64,000 nt of DNA, from positions 3,224,001-3,288,000 of the forward strand of contig NZ_JADBEK010000001.1 of the NCBI RefSeq assembly GCF_014873145.1. Direction: 5' to 3'. Below are positions 42,261 through 50,862 of the stretch, one piece after another; positions within the stretch are counted from its first letter, which is position 1, and each line of letters starts with the position of its first letter. Under the pieces are notes generated by a model, which was given only the letters and a program-made list of their open reading frames with translations, ran no database searches and was not told where the DNA came from. The position numbers were made by a program, and so were the translations under genes. This stretch comes from Nonomuraea angiospora. GTDB lineage: Bacteria > Actinomycetota > Actinomycetes > Streptosporangiales > Streptosporangiaceae.

Positions 42261-44755
42261 CGGATGGTGACCTCCTGACGTAGACGCAGGTCCCTGGAGG
42301 AGGACCCGACGTGGACGGTACGGCGGCCCCTCGCGAGGGTCCACCGGCCGTCGGACCAGTACTGCAGTGCGCGTGGCGGCACCGCCACGGTGACGCGGCG
42401 CCGCTCGCCGGGCGACAGCCCCACCCGGGCGAACCCGGCGAGCGCGCGGGGCGGCATCGGGACCGGCGGGCCGGGCGGCGAGCCGAGATACACCTGCGGC
42501 ACCTCCACCCCGGCGCGCCGGCCGGTGTTGGCGACCGTGAAGGACACGCTGAGCCCGCCGCCCGCGGCCCGCACCGACAGGCCGTCGTACTGGAAGCGGG
42601 TGTAGGACAGGCCGTGCCCGAAGGGGAACAGCGGCTCGATGCCGTGCGCGTCGTAGTGCCGGTAGCCGACGAGCACGCCCTCGCTGTAGTCCGCGACGCC
42701 GCCGACGCCCGGGTAGCGCTCGGGCCGCGCGGTCGGCACGTCCTCGGCCCGCCGGGGGAACGTCACCGGCAGCTTGCCGCCCGGACTGGCCCCGCCGAGC
42801 AGGAGCGTGGCGGTGGCGTCGGCGCCCTCCTGGCCCGGGTACCACATCTGCAGGATCGAGCTCACATTTCCCACCCACGGCATGAGCACCGGGTCGCCGG
42901 TGTTGAGCACGACCGCGGTGCGGGCGTTGGCGGCGGCGACGGCCCCGATGACCGGGTCCTGGCCGTTCGGGAGGGCGAGGGCGGCGCGGTCGGCGCCCTC
43001 GGTGCCCTCGTTGAAGGCGAACACGAGCGCCGCCCGCGCCTTCTTGGCCAGCGCGGCGGCCTCCCGCAGCGCCTCCTGGCGGCGCCGAGGGGTGACCCAG
43101 GCCAGCCTGACCTGCAGCGGCGTGCCGGCGACGCCGGTGGCGGCGACGGTGACGGGCTTGGCCACCCCGGCTTCGAGGCGGACGGTCGCGCCGGCGTTCG
43201 TCAGGCCGCCGGAGGTCGCGATGAGGCTGCTGTTGCCGCCGAGGAGGGCGCCGACGGAGCCGATTTTGACGCCGTCGAGGGTCAGCGAGATCGAGCCGTT
43301 GAACGACGGCACCCCGCCCGCGCCCTGGATGCGCAGGTCGTAGTCGCCGGTCTCGGGCGCGGTGAGCGTGCCCGTCCACGTCCACGACGAGCCGGCGGGC
43401 AGGGCGTCCGCGCCGGTGTGGTCGACCTGGGCGGCGGCCTGCGGGGCACCGCCCTGCTGGGCGCCCTGTTGAGTGCGCTGCAGCGCCAGCGCGGAGGCGG
43501 GCACCGGGACCCCTTCCAGGTCCGCGCCCGTGGCCCAGCGGATGCGGCCGCCCGGGCCGGCCTGGCGGCGCAGGGCGGTCAGCGGGCTCTCGGCGCTCGC
43601 GGGGATCACCCTGGCGCTGCCCCCGCCGCCCACGAGGGGGCTGGCCGCGGTGGGGCCGATGACGACCAGGTCGGCCAGGTCGGCGCGGCCCAGCGGGAGC
43701 AGGTCCCGTTCGTTGCGCAGCAGCACGGCGCCGGCCAGCGCGATCTCCTTCGCGGCGCGGGCGCCGCCCGCCGGGTCCGGGGCGGGCCGCGGCCGGCCGC
43801 CGCCGAGCAGGCCGAACCGGTCGAGCTGGACGAGGACGCGGCGCACCGCGGTGTCCACCGCCGACTCGGCCAGCCGCCCGGAGGAGACGGCGGCGGCCAG
43901 GCCCCCGTAGTTGACGCCGAAGGGCATCTCCATGTCCATCCCGGCGGTGAGCGCGGGCTTGCCGCTGTGCGTGGCGTACCAGTCGGACATCACCCAGCCG
44001 CCGAAGCGCCATTCGTCGCGCAGGATCCCGGTCAGCAGGTGCGGGTGCTCGGCGGCGTACACGCCGTTGACGTGGTTGTAGGCGGCCATGACGGCGCCCA
44101 CGCCCGCCTGCACGGCGGCCTCGAAGGCCGGCAGGTAGATCTCGCGCAGGGTCCGCTCGTCCACCTTGACGTCGATCGTCTGGCGGGCGTTCTCGAAGTT
44201 GTTGGCCGCGTAGTGCTTGACGGTGGCGATGAGGCCCTCGGCCTGGATGCCGCGGATCTCGCCGGCGACGAGCGCGGCGGCCAGCAGCGGGTCCTCCCCG
44301 AGTGTCTCGAAGTTCCGGCCGGCCTGCGGCACGCGGACGATGTTGGTCATCGGCGACAGCAGGACGTCCATGCCCAGCGCGCGGCCCTCCCTGCCGATGA
44401 CCGCGCCGAACCGCCGGGCGAGGTCGGGCGCGAACGTCGAGGCGAGCGCCACCGGCGCGGGCAGGGCTGTGGCGCTCGCGGTGACGCGCACCCCGGCGGG
44501 GCCGTCGGCCAGGCGGAGCTCGGGGATGCCGAGGCGGGGCACGCCGGGCACGTACCCGGCCTGGCCCTTGGAGGCGGGGTCGGTGGCGCCGTGCAGCAGC
44601 GAGACCTTCTCCTCCAGCGTCAGCTGCCGCAGGAGCGCGTCGACGTCCGCGCGGCGGGCGGTCCACCGCGAGGGGACCGCGGCGACGGCGGCGGCCGCGC
44701 CGAGCAGCCGGGCCGCGTCGCGGCGGGTCAGCGACGGGTTGAGCGCTTCAGCCAT
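42257..44755 (-). CDS. Glycoside hydrolase family 3 beta-glucosidase with PA14 insert
   Basis: 832 aa. N-terminus carries a twin-arginine-like T-R-R-D-A-A-R-L-L-G followed by an Ala-rich stretch, so export is likely. The GH3 barrel ends with the nucleophile Asp in V-M-S-D-W (about residue 257), and K-H-Y-A-A-N-N-F-E is typical. A PA14-type domain lies inside the second domain (about 450-560), and a fibronectin-III-like C-terminus follows. ATG 44755 is preceded by GAAGGAG 8 bases away. Divergent from the IclR gene; coupled to the esterase. Confidence 0.92.
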   Translation of the reverse strand: MAEALNPSLTRRDAARLLGAAAAVAAVPSRWTARRADVDALLRQLTLEEKVSLLHGATDPASKGQAGYVPGVPRLGIPELRLADGPAGVRVTASATALPAPVALASTFAPDLARRFGAVIGREGRALGMDVLLSPMTNIVRVPQAGRNFETLGEDPLLAAALVAGEIRGIQAEGLIATVKHYAANNFENARQTIDVKVDERTLREIYLPAFEAAVQAGVGAVMAAYNHVNGVYAAEHPHLLTGILRDEWRFGGWVMSDWYATHSGKPALTAGMDMEMPFGVNYGGLAAAVSSGRLAESAVDTAVRRVLVQLDRFGLLGGGRPRPAPDPAGGARAAKEIALAGAVLLRNERDLLPLGRADLADLVVIGPTAASPLVGGGGSARVIPASAESPLTALRRQAGPGGRIRWATGADLEGVPVPASALALQRTQQGAQQGGAPQAAAQVDHTGADALPAGSSWTWTGTLTAPETGDYDLRIQGAGGVPSFNGSISLTLDGVKIGSVGALLGGNSSLIATSGGLTNAGATVRLEAGVAKPVTVAATGVAGTPLQVRLAWVTPRRRQEALREAAALAKKARAALVFAFNEGTEGADRAALALPNGQDPVIGAVAAANARTAVVLNTGDPVLMPWVGNVSSILQMWYPGQEGADATATLLLGGASPGGKLPVTFPRRAEDVPTARPERYPGVGGVADYSEGVLVGYRHYDAHGIEPLFPFGHGLSYTRFQYDGLSVRAAGGGLSVSFTVANTGRRAGVEVPQVYLGSPPGPPVPMPPRALAGFARVGLSPGERRRVTVAVPPRALQYWSDGRWTLARGRRTVHVGSSSRDLRLRQEVTIR

Positions 44756-44842
44756 GTGAACAGCTCCTTCGAGGAACGGGCCGACCGGCTGGGGTCGCGC
44801 CCGCAACATATGAGCCGCGGACAGGTTGCGTAACCGCGTTCT

Positions 44843-44875
44843 CCGTTGAACGGAAGACTTTTCAGAACGTCGTTC
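44843..44875. promoter_or_regulatory. Two small palindromes between the GH3 and IclR genes
   Basis: CCGTTGAACGG (44843-44853) and GAACGTCGTTC (44865-44875) are perfect odd-length palindromes 22 bases apart, about two helix turns. Candidate operator for the divergent regulator. Confidence 0.5.
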
Positions 44876-44947
44876 GGTGTGTTTCAGGATTGTTATCCAT
44901 CGCAACAAACTCTGGGGCTTAGAGGGCTGGACCCGCAGGCAGCACGG

Positions 44948-44965
44948 GTTTACGTTGCCGCAAAC
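44948..44965. promoter_or_regulatory. Imperfect 18-base palindrome upstream of the IclR gene
   Basis: GTTTNCGN4CGNAAAC symmetry, 55 bases before the IclR start, in an AT-richer spot. Candidate autoregulatory site. Confidence 0.45.
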
Positions 44966-45020
44966 AACATAAAAACCGGAACATCGCGGGGTGACAGGTC
45001 CGAACCGGGAGGCGGCGACC

Positions 45021-45884
45021 ATGACCACGACCGACGACGGCCCGGCCGCGGCCACGATGCGCCGGGGCGTTCACGCTCCCGGCGGCACCAAGCAGCCGGC
45101 GGGCCGGACGGCTTCCGGAAGCGCGCGGCGGCCCGCCGGCCGGACCGTGACGAGCCGGGTCCTCAGCGTGCTCAGCGCGTTCTCCGGCGAGTGCCCCAAG
45201 CTGAGCCTGTCCGACATCAGCCGCCGCGCCTCGATGCCGTTGACGACGGCGCACCGGCTGGTCAGCGAGCTGATGTCGTGGGGCGCGCTGGAGCGCGACC
45301 GCGACGGCCGATACCAGATCGGGCTGCACCTGTGGGAGGTGGGCGCGCTGGCGCCGCGCGGGCTGGGCCTGCGCGAGGCCGCCATGCCGTTCCTCGAGGA
45401 CCTGTACGAGGTCACCCACCAGCACGCCCAGCTCGCCATCCTGGAGGGGCCCGACGTGCTCTACCTGGAGCGCATCTCCGGCCGGGACGCGGTCGGCGTG
45501 CGCAGCCGGGTGGGCGGGCGCTTCCCGGCGCACGCCACGGGCGTCGGGCTGGCGTTGCTGGCCCACACGCCGCCCGCGACGCAGGAGGCGTACCTGGCGG
45601 GGCCGCTGGCGGCCTTCACCGACCGGACCATCGCGGACCCCGGGCGGCTGCGGGGCGTGCTGGCCGGGGTGCGGCGCCACGGGTACGTCATCAGCGACCG
45701 GCAGGTCACGCTGGACGCGGTGTCGGTGGCGGCGCCCGTGCGGGACGCGGCGGACGAGGTGATCGCCGCGCTGTCGGTCGTGGTGCGGGTGGGCGCGCCG
45801 CAGCCTGGCGCGCTCGTGCCGGCCGTCGTCAGCGCCGCCCGCGGGTTGTCGCGCTGGCTGCGGTCGCACCCGGAGCGGCCCTGA
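45021..45884 (+). CDS. IclR-family transcriptional regulator
   Basis: 287 aa. A 45-residue Gly/Arg-rich N-terminal extension precedes the winged helix (R-V-L-S-V-L-S-A-F, then P-L-T-T-A-H-R-L-V-S-E-L). The GAF-like effector domain has Y-L-E-R-I-S-G, P-A-H-A-T-G-V-G-L-A-L-L-A and G-Y-V-I-S-D-R-Q. GGGAGG lies about 8 bases before ATG 45021. Family members sense small carboxylates or aromatics. It precedes the aldehyde oxidoreductase gene by 71 bases and faces the GH3 gene; either or both may be its target. Confidence 0.9.
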   Translation: MTTTDDGPAAATMRRGVHAPGGTKQPAGRTASGSARRPAGRTVTSRVLSVLSAFSGECPKLSLSDISRRASMPLTTAHRLVSELMSWGALERDRDGRYQIGLHLWEVGALAPRGLGLREAAMPFLEDLYEVTHQHAQLAILEGPDVLYLERISGRDAVGVRSRVGGRFPAHATGVGLALLAHTPPATQEAYLAGPLAAFTDRTIADPGRLRGVLAGVRRHGYVISDRQVTLDAVSVAAPVRDAADEVIAALSVVVRVGAPQPGALVPAVVSAARGLSRWLRSHPERP

Positions 45885-45955
45885 CGGGTTGCCTTTCCCG
45901 GGTGTTGTGTGATGTGGTGCGGCTCGCTTTCCTCTATCGCTCTGGAGGCTTGACC

Positions 45956-47734
45956 GTGCCGTTCATCGTGGACCTGACCAGCGGGAACGTGGAGAAGGAG
46001 CATCACCCGGGCGAGATCGGCGGATCCGTGCTGGGGCTGCGGCTGATGGCCGCGCGCACGCCCGCCGGGCTCGATCCGTACGATCCGCGGGCGCTGCTCT
46101 ACGTGGCGGCCGGGGCGCTGGGCGGGACGGCGGCGCCGGGGCTGGCCAAGGCGGTGTTCCTGGCGAAGTCGCCGCTGACGGGGGTGGCCGGGGAGTCCCA
46201 CGCGCTCGGGCCGTTCGCGGCGGGCCTGCGCGGGGCGGGCGTCAAGGCGCTGGCCGTCACCGGGCGGGCCGCGCGGCCGTCCTACCTGCTCGTCCAGGAC
46301 GGGCAGGTGTCCCTGCACGACGCCTCGGAGCTGCGCGGGCTGGGCACGGCCGCGACGACGGACGCGCTGCGGGGGCGGCACGGCCGGGGCGCGCACGTGG
46401 CGGCGATCGGGCCGGCCGGGGAGAACCTCGTGCGGTACGCGAGCGTGGTGACCGACCACGCCTACGCCGCCGGGCGCTACGGGCTCGGCGCGGTCTTCGG
46501 GGCCAAGAACCTCAAGGCCGTCGTGTGCGTCGGCGAGGCCCCGGCGAAGGGCGCGGCGGAGGTCGCCGACCCTGGGGCGGTCGCCGGGCTGGCCGCCTAC
46601 TACCGCGACTCGCTGGCCACGAACCCCCTGGCGGCGATCCAGGCGGGGATGCCCGGCTTCGCCGGATGGGTGGGCGATCCGCCCGCCCCCGGGTACGCCG
46701 CGGTGCGCAACTTCTCGGTGACCGGCGCGCACGGGCTGCGGGTCCCGTCCGCGGCCGACTACGACGGGCGCGCGGTGGCGACCACCGGGGCCTGCCCCGG
46801 CTGCCCCAACGACTGCCTCAAGGTGTACGCGCCCCCGGGGCTCGCCGAGCGGCGGACCGGCGGGCTGGGGCAGGAGGCGTTCCTGTCGCTCGGGTGGAAC
46901 CTCGGGATCGACGACCTCGACACCGTGCTGGCCGCCAACGCCCGCTGCAACGACCTCGGGCTGGACCCGGTCTCCCTCGGCGGGACGCTGGCGTTCGCCA
47001 TGGAGTGCGCCGAGCGCGGCCTGCTGCCCGGCGGGCCCGCGTTCGGCGACCCGGCGGCGTTGCCCGGGCTGATCGATGACGTGGCGGGGCGCACGGGCGA
47101 ACTCGGCGATCTGCTGGCCGACGGCGCGGCGCGGGCGGCCGCGAGGCTCGGGCCGGCCGCGGCCCCGTACGCCATGACCGTCAAGGGCGCCGAGTTGCCC
47201 TGCTTCGACCCCCGCGTCCAGCCGGGCATCGGCCTCGGGTACGCGATCGCCCCCGGCGGGCCGCGCTACGACGCGCTGGAGCACGACCTCGACTTCGACC
47301 CCGTGGCCGGGCTGGCCTACAGCTTCGGCGAGGCCCGGCGGATCGGGGCGGAGCCCGCGCCGGTCGCCGAGCTCGACGCCGAGCGGGGCCGGCGCACCGC
47401 CCGGCTGCTGCGGCTGTGGAGCGGGCTCGACGCGCTCAACCTGTGCGTCTTCGCCTCCTCCCCCACCCGCCCGCTGACCCTCGACCACCTGAGCGCCCTG
47501 GTCACGGCCGTCCTCGGGCGGGAGTTCACCCTGGAGGACCTGCTGGCGGCCGGTCAGGCGCGGCTCGACGCGATGCGCGCGTACGCGATCCGCGAGGGTG
47601 GCGGGCCCGACGAGCTGCCGGCCCGGATGCACGAGGCGCCCGTCACGGCGGGGCCCCACGAGGGCGCGGTGCTGGATCGCGCCTCGTTCGAGGTCGCCCG
47701 CGCCGCCTTCTACGAGGAGCTCGGCTGGCGCTGA
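45956..47734 (+). CDS. Aldehyde:ferredoxin oxidoreductase (tungsten/pterin type)
   Basis: 592 aa, the usual size of the AOR family, which oxidises aldehydes to acids with ferredoxin using a tungsto-bispyranopterin and a [4Fe-4S] cluster. All four cluster Cys are present: C280, C283 and C287 in C-P-G-C-P-N-D-C, and C497 in L-N-L-C-V-F, close to the positions in the archaeal enzyme. Pterin-binding G-A-V-F-G-A-K-N-L-K-A-V-V is at about 180. GTG 45956 follows GGAGG by 7 bases. It sits between the IclR gene and the SDR operon. Substrate aldehyde unknown. Confidence 0.9.
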   Translation: MPFIVDLTSGNVEKEHHPGEIGGSVLGLRLMAARTPAGLDPYDPRALLYVAAGALGGTAAPGLAKAVFLAKSPLTGVAGESHALGPFAAGLRGAGVKALAVTGRAARPSYLLVQDGQVSLHDASELRGLGTAATTDALRGRHGRGAHVAAIGPAGENLVRYASVVTDHAYAAGRYGLGAVFGAKNLKAVVCVGEAPAKGAAEVADPGAVAGLAAYYRDSLATNPLAAIQAGMPGFAGWVGDPPAPGYAAVRNFSVTGAHGLRVPSAADYDGRAVATTGACPGCPNDCLKVYAPPGLAERRTGGLGQEAFLSLGWNLGIDDLDTVLAANARCNDLGLDPVSLGGTLAFAMECAERGLLPGGPAFGDPAALPGLIDDVAGRTGELGDLLADGAARAAARLGPAAAPYAMTVKGAELPCFDPRVQPGIGLGYAIAPGGPRYDALEHDLDFDPVAGLAYSFGEARRIGAEPAPVAELDAERGRRTARLLRLWSGLDALNLCVFASSPTRPLTLDHLSALVTAVLGREFTLEDLLAAGQARLDAMRAYAIREGGGPDELPARMHEAPVTAGPHEGAVLDRASFEVARAAFYEELGWR

Positions 47735-47750
47735 TTTCCCGATCATCCTC

Positions 47751-47780
47751 TTGTCTGGTTTGTGCCGTTCGAGCTATGTT
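47751..47780 (+). promoter_or_regulatory. Promoter of the SDR-lyase-E1 operon
   Basis: TTGTCT (47751-47756) and TATGTT (47775-47780) with 18 bases between, immediately followed by the operator at 47785-47796 in the expected +1 region. Transcription here would be blocked by a bound repressor. Confidence 0.65.
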
Positions 47781-47784
47781 CTGG

Positions 47785-47796
47785 TCAATCGTTTGA
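47785..47796. promoter_or_regulatory. LacI-type operator TCAATCGTTTGA
   Basis: Quasi-palindrome with a central CG, as in LacI-family sites. Its exact reverse complement is found at 52304-52315, at the second promoter of the same gene region. Ends 24 bases before the SDR start. Confidence 0.7.
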
Positions 47797-47820
47797 ACGA
47801 GAGACGGGAGGCCCTCGGGG

Positions 47821-48579
47821 ATGGCTGTCACGATCGACCTGGGCGGGCGGACGGCGCTCGTCACGGGCGGCGCGGGAGGGCTCGGGTTCGCGTGCGCCCG
47901 CGCGCTGGCCGAGGCCGGGGCGGACGTCGTGCTCTCCGACCTGGAGGGCCCGCGGCTGAGCGAGGCGGCGGCCGAGCTGGGCGCCGAGGCGCGGCCGGCC
48001 GACCTCACCGACCCGGCCCAGGCGGCGGCGCTGGCGGGCGCCCGCGACCGGATCGACGTGCTGGTGAACTGCGCCGGGATCATGCGCACCACCCCGCTGC
48101 TCGACATCGAGCCCGGCGAGTGGCTGCGGATCGTGGACGTCAACCTCAACGCCACGTTCTGGCTCACCCAGGCCGTCGGGCGGGCGATGGCCGAGCGGGG
48201 CGGCGGCTCGATCGTGACGCTGGCCTCGGTGGCCGCCCGCTCGGGCCGCCCCCACGCCGCCCACTACTCCGCCACCAAGACGGCCCTGCTCTCCCTGACG
48301 AAGTCGGCCGCCGAGGCGCTGGCCCCCGTGCGGGTGAACGCCGTGTGCCCCGGCGTCTTCCTCACCCCCATGTGGGACGAGATCATCGCCGACCGCGACC
48401 GGCGTTTCGGCCCCGGCGCGGGCGCCGGCTACCTGAAGGAGGTCGGCGAGCGCTCGCCGCTGCGCCGCCCCGGGCGTCCCGAGGAGGTCGCCGCCGCGGT
48501 GCTGTTCCTGGCCAGCGACCTGGCGTCGTTCGTCACGGGCCAGGCGCTCAACGTCGACGGCGGACTGGAGATGAACTGA
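47821..48579 (+). CDS. Short-chain dehydrogenase/reductase
   Basis: 252-aa NAD(P)-dependent oxidoreductase. T-G-G-A-G-G-L-G-F near 14-22, N-C-A-G, catalytic Ser in L-A-S-V-A and Y-S-A-T-K. An acidic residue after the second strand (V-L-S-D-L) favours NAD. It is the first gene of a tight operon. Substrate not known; probably a hydroxy acid or polyol-like compound, inferred from the neighbours. Confidence 0.88.
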   Translation: MAVTIDLGGRTALVTGGAGGLGFACARALAEAGADVVLSDLEGPRLSEAAAELGAEARPADLTDPAQAAALAGARDRIDVLVNCAGIMRTTPLLDIEPGEWLRIVDVNLNATFWLTQAVGRAMAERGGGSIVTLASVAARSGRPHAAHYSATKTALLSLTKSAAEALAPVRVNAVCPGVFLTPMWDEIIADRDRRFGPGAGAGYLKEVGERSPLRRPGRPEEVAAAVLFLASDLASFVTGQALNVDGGLEMN

Positions 48580-48581
48580 CC

Positions 48582-49922
48582 GTGCGCCAGACGTTCAAGC
48601 TGCTGCCCGAGCTGTTCGGCGACGGCGCCATGGCCGAGATCTTCTCGGCCGAGCGGGCCGTGCTCGCCTGGCTGCGCACGGAGGCCGCGCTGGCCCGCGC
48701 CCAGGCCGAGGAGGGCGTGATCTCCGAGGCCGACGCGCGGGCCATCGAGGCGGCCTGCGTGCCCGCCACCATCGACGTCGAGCGCCTGTGGTCGGAGGCG
48801 GTCAACGTGGGCTACCCGATCCTGCCCCTCGTACGGATGATCTCCGCCGCGCTCCCCGAGGGGCCCGACGGCCGCGTCCACTACGGCGCGACCACGCAGG
48901 ACATCATGGACACCGGCCTGGCCCTGCAGATGGGCGAGGCCCTCGATCGCCTGCGGGCGCTGCTCGGCTCGTTCGGCGGCGCGCTGGCCCGGCTGGTGGC
49001 CGAGCACGCCGGCACCGTCGTCGCCGCCCGCACGCACGCCCAGCAGGCGGTGCCCACGACGTTCGGGGCGAAGATGGCGGTGCTGCTGGCGGAGGTGACG
49101 CGCCAGCGCGACCGGGTGGGCGAGGCGGCGCGGCGGGTGCGGGTGGTGTCGCTGTTCGGCGCGGGCGGCACGTCCGCCGCGATGGGCGAGCGCTCCAGGA
49201 ACGTGCGCGAGCGCGTGGCCGGGATGCTCGGCCTGGCCACCACCGAGGTGCCCTGGCACGTGGCCAGGGACGGCGTCGCCGAGTTCGGCGTGACCTGCAC
49301 GAGCCTGGCGGCCACCGCGGCGCGCTTCGCCCGCGAGGTCGTGGACCTGTCCAGGACCGAGGTCGGCGAGGTGCGCGAGGCGGGCGGGCACCACCGCGGC
49401 GCCTCGTCCACGATGCCGCAGAAGGCCAACCCGATCGGCTGCGAGGCCGTCATCGGCATGTCGGGCACGGCGGGCGCGCTCAGCTCGGGCCTGTTCCGGG
49501 CGATGGAGGCCGGCCACGAGCGGGCCGCCGGCGAGTGGCAGGTCGAGTGGTACGTGGTGCCGCTCCTGGCCGAGCTGGCCGCGGGCGCGCTGGCCACGGC
49601 CGCCGAGGTCGCCGCCGGGCTGCGGGTCTACCCGGAGGTCATGCGGGCCAACCTGGACGCCGAGGGCGGGCTGATCATGGCGGAGGCGTACATGATGCGG
49701 CTGGCCCCGGCGCTGGGCCGGGAGCGGGCGCACGACCTGGTCTACAAGGCGGCGCACGAGGCCCGCGAGCGCGGGCGGGCGCTGGCCGACGCGCTGCGCG
49801 ACGTGGCGGGAGCGGACGATCTGGCGAGCCTGGGCGCGCTGCCCATCCCGCCCGAGTCCTACATCGGCGACGCCGAGGCGATCTGCGCCGCGGCGCTTGA
49901 AGCCTGGAGAAGTGATGAGTGA
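48582..49922 (+). CDS. Fumarase/aspartase-superfamily lyase (PcaB/PurB-like)
   Basis: 446 aa. Signature G-A-S-S-T-M-P-Q-K-A-N-P-I-G is intact, as are H-Y-G-A-T-T-Q-D-I-M-D-T-G and H-A-Q-Q-A-V-P-T-T-F-G. These fit 3-carboxy-cis,cis-muconate cycloisomerase and adenylosuccinate lyase relatives. Within a catabolic operon a purine role is unlikely. The reaction is probably elimination or cycloisomerisation on a polycarboxylate. GTG 48582 lies 2 bases after the SDR stop; the stop overlaps the E1-alpha start by 8 bases. Confidence 0.87.
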   Translation: MRQTFKLLPELFGDGAMAEIFSAERAVLAWLRTEAALARAQAEEGVISEADARAIEAACVPATIDVERLWSEAVNVGYPILPLVRMISAALPEGPDGRVHYGATTQDIMDTGLALQMGEALDRLRALLGSFGGALARLVAEHAGTVVAARTHAQQAVPTTFGAKMAVLLAEVTRQRDRVGEAARRVRVVSLFGAGGTSAAMGERSRNVRERVAGMLGLATTEVPWHVARDGVAEFGVTCTSLAATAARFAREVVDLSRTEVGEVREAGGHHRGASSTMPQKANPIGCEAVIGMSGTAGALSSGLFRAMEAGHERAAGEWQVEWYVVPLLAELAAGALATAAEVAAGLRVYPEVMRANLDAEGGLIMAEAYMMRLAPALGRERAHDLVYKAAHEARERGRALADALRDVAGADDLASLGALPIPPESYIGDAEAICAAALEAWRSDE

Positions 49923-50862
49923 ACGCAGGCTCGCGGATCTGCTGGCCATGTGGCGGATCCGCGCGTTCGAGGAGAAGGTGCGCGACCTGCGCGCCGAAGG
50001 GACGATCGTCGGCTCGGTGCACCTGTGCGTCGGGCAGGAGGCCGTCCCGGTGGGCGCGTGCGACGCGCTGGAGCCGCACGACGCGCTGTTCGCGACCTAC
50101 CGCGGCCACGGCTGGGCGCTGGCCAGGGGCGTGCCAGCGCAGGCGCTGTTCGCCGAGCTGGCGGGCCGGGCGAGCGGCGTGAACGGCGGCCGGGGCGGCT
50201 CGGCGTACTTCACCGCGGCCGAGTACGGCTTCCACGGCGAGAACTCGATCGTGGGCGCGGGCGCGCCGATCGCGTGCGGGGCGGCGCTGGCCGGGCGGCA
50301 CGACGGCTCGAACCGGGTGGCCGTGAGCGTATTCGGCGACGGCGCCATGAACCAGGGCGCGGTCCACGAGGCGATGAACTTCGCCGCCGCGTTCTGCCTG
50401 CCCGTGGTGTTCGTCTGCGAGAACAACCGCTACTCCGAGCTGACCCCGATCGCCGACATGGTGCGCAACCAGCGCCTGGCCGACCGCGCCGCCGCGTACG
50501 GGATGCCGGGCCACCGCGTCGACGGCAACGACGTGGAGGCCGTGCGCTTCCACGTGCGCGACGCGCTGGAGGCGGCCCGCGAGGGCGGCGGGCCGACGCT
50601 GCTGGAGTGCATGACCGAGCGCCTGGTCGGCCACTACATCGGCGACGCGGAGACCTACCGGCAGCCCGGCGAGCTGGAGCGGATCGCCAGGCGCGAGCCG
50701 ATCGCCCGGCTGCGCGAGGGCCTGCTCGCCGACGGGGTGCCGGCCGCCGACCTGGACGCCGTGGAGCGCGGGGCGCGGGCCGAGATGGCCTCGGCCGCCG
50801 AGCGCGCGCTGGCCGCGCCCCTCGCCGACCCCGCCACCGCGAGGGAGCACCTGTATGCCTGA
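49915..50862 (+). CDS. Thiamine-dependent 2-oxoacid (or acetoin) dehydrogenase E1 alpha subunit
   Basis: 315 aa. The thiamine diphosphate motif G141-D-G-A-M-N-Q-G...E-N-N is present, as is Y-R-G-H-G-W-A-L near 63. It acts with the beta subunit encoded next to decarboxylate a 2-oxoacid or cleave acetoin and transfer the acyl group to a lipoyl protein. No E2 or E3 gene is in the window. ATG 49915 follows GGAGAAG. Closer in length to AcoA than to branched-chain E1 alpha. Confidence 0.9.
   Translation: MSERRLADLLAMWRIRAFEEKVRDLRAEGTIVGSVHLCVGQEAVPVGACDALEPHDALFATYRGHGWALARGVPAQALFAELAGRASGVNGGRGGSAYFTAAEYGFHGENSIVGAGAPIACGAALAGRHDGSNRVAVSVFGDGAMNQGAVHEAMNFAAAFCLPVVFVCENNRYSELTPIADMVRNQRLADRAAAYGMPGHRVDGNDVEAVRFHVRDALEAAREGGGPTLLECMTERLVGHYIGDAETYRQPGELERIARREPIARLREGLLADGVPAADLDAVERGARAEMASAAERALAAPLADPATAREHLYA

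Noticed and set aside
42311..44833. 840-codon open frame on the plus strand opposite the GH3 gene
   Set aside because: The GH3 frame carries the catalytic motifs; the opposite frame has no recognisable domain and arises from codon bias.
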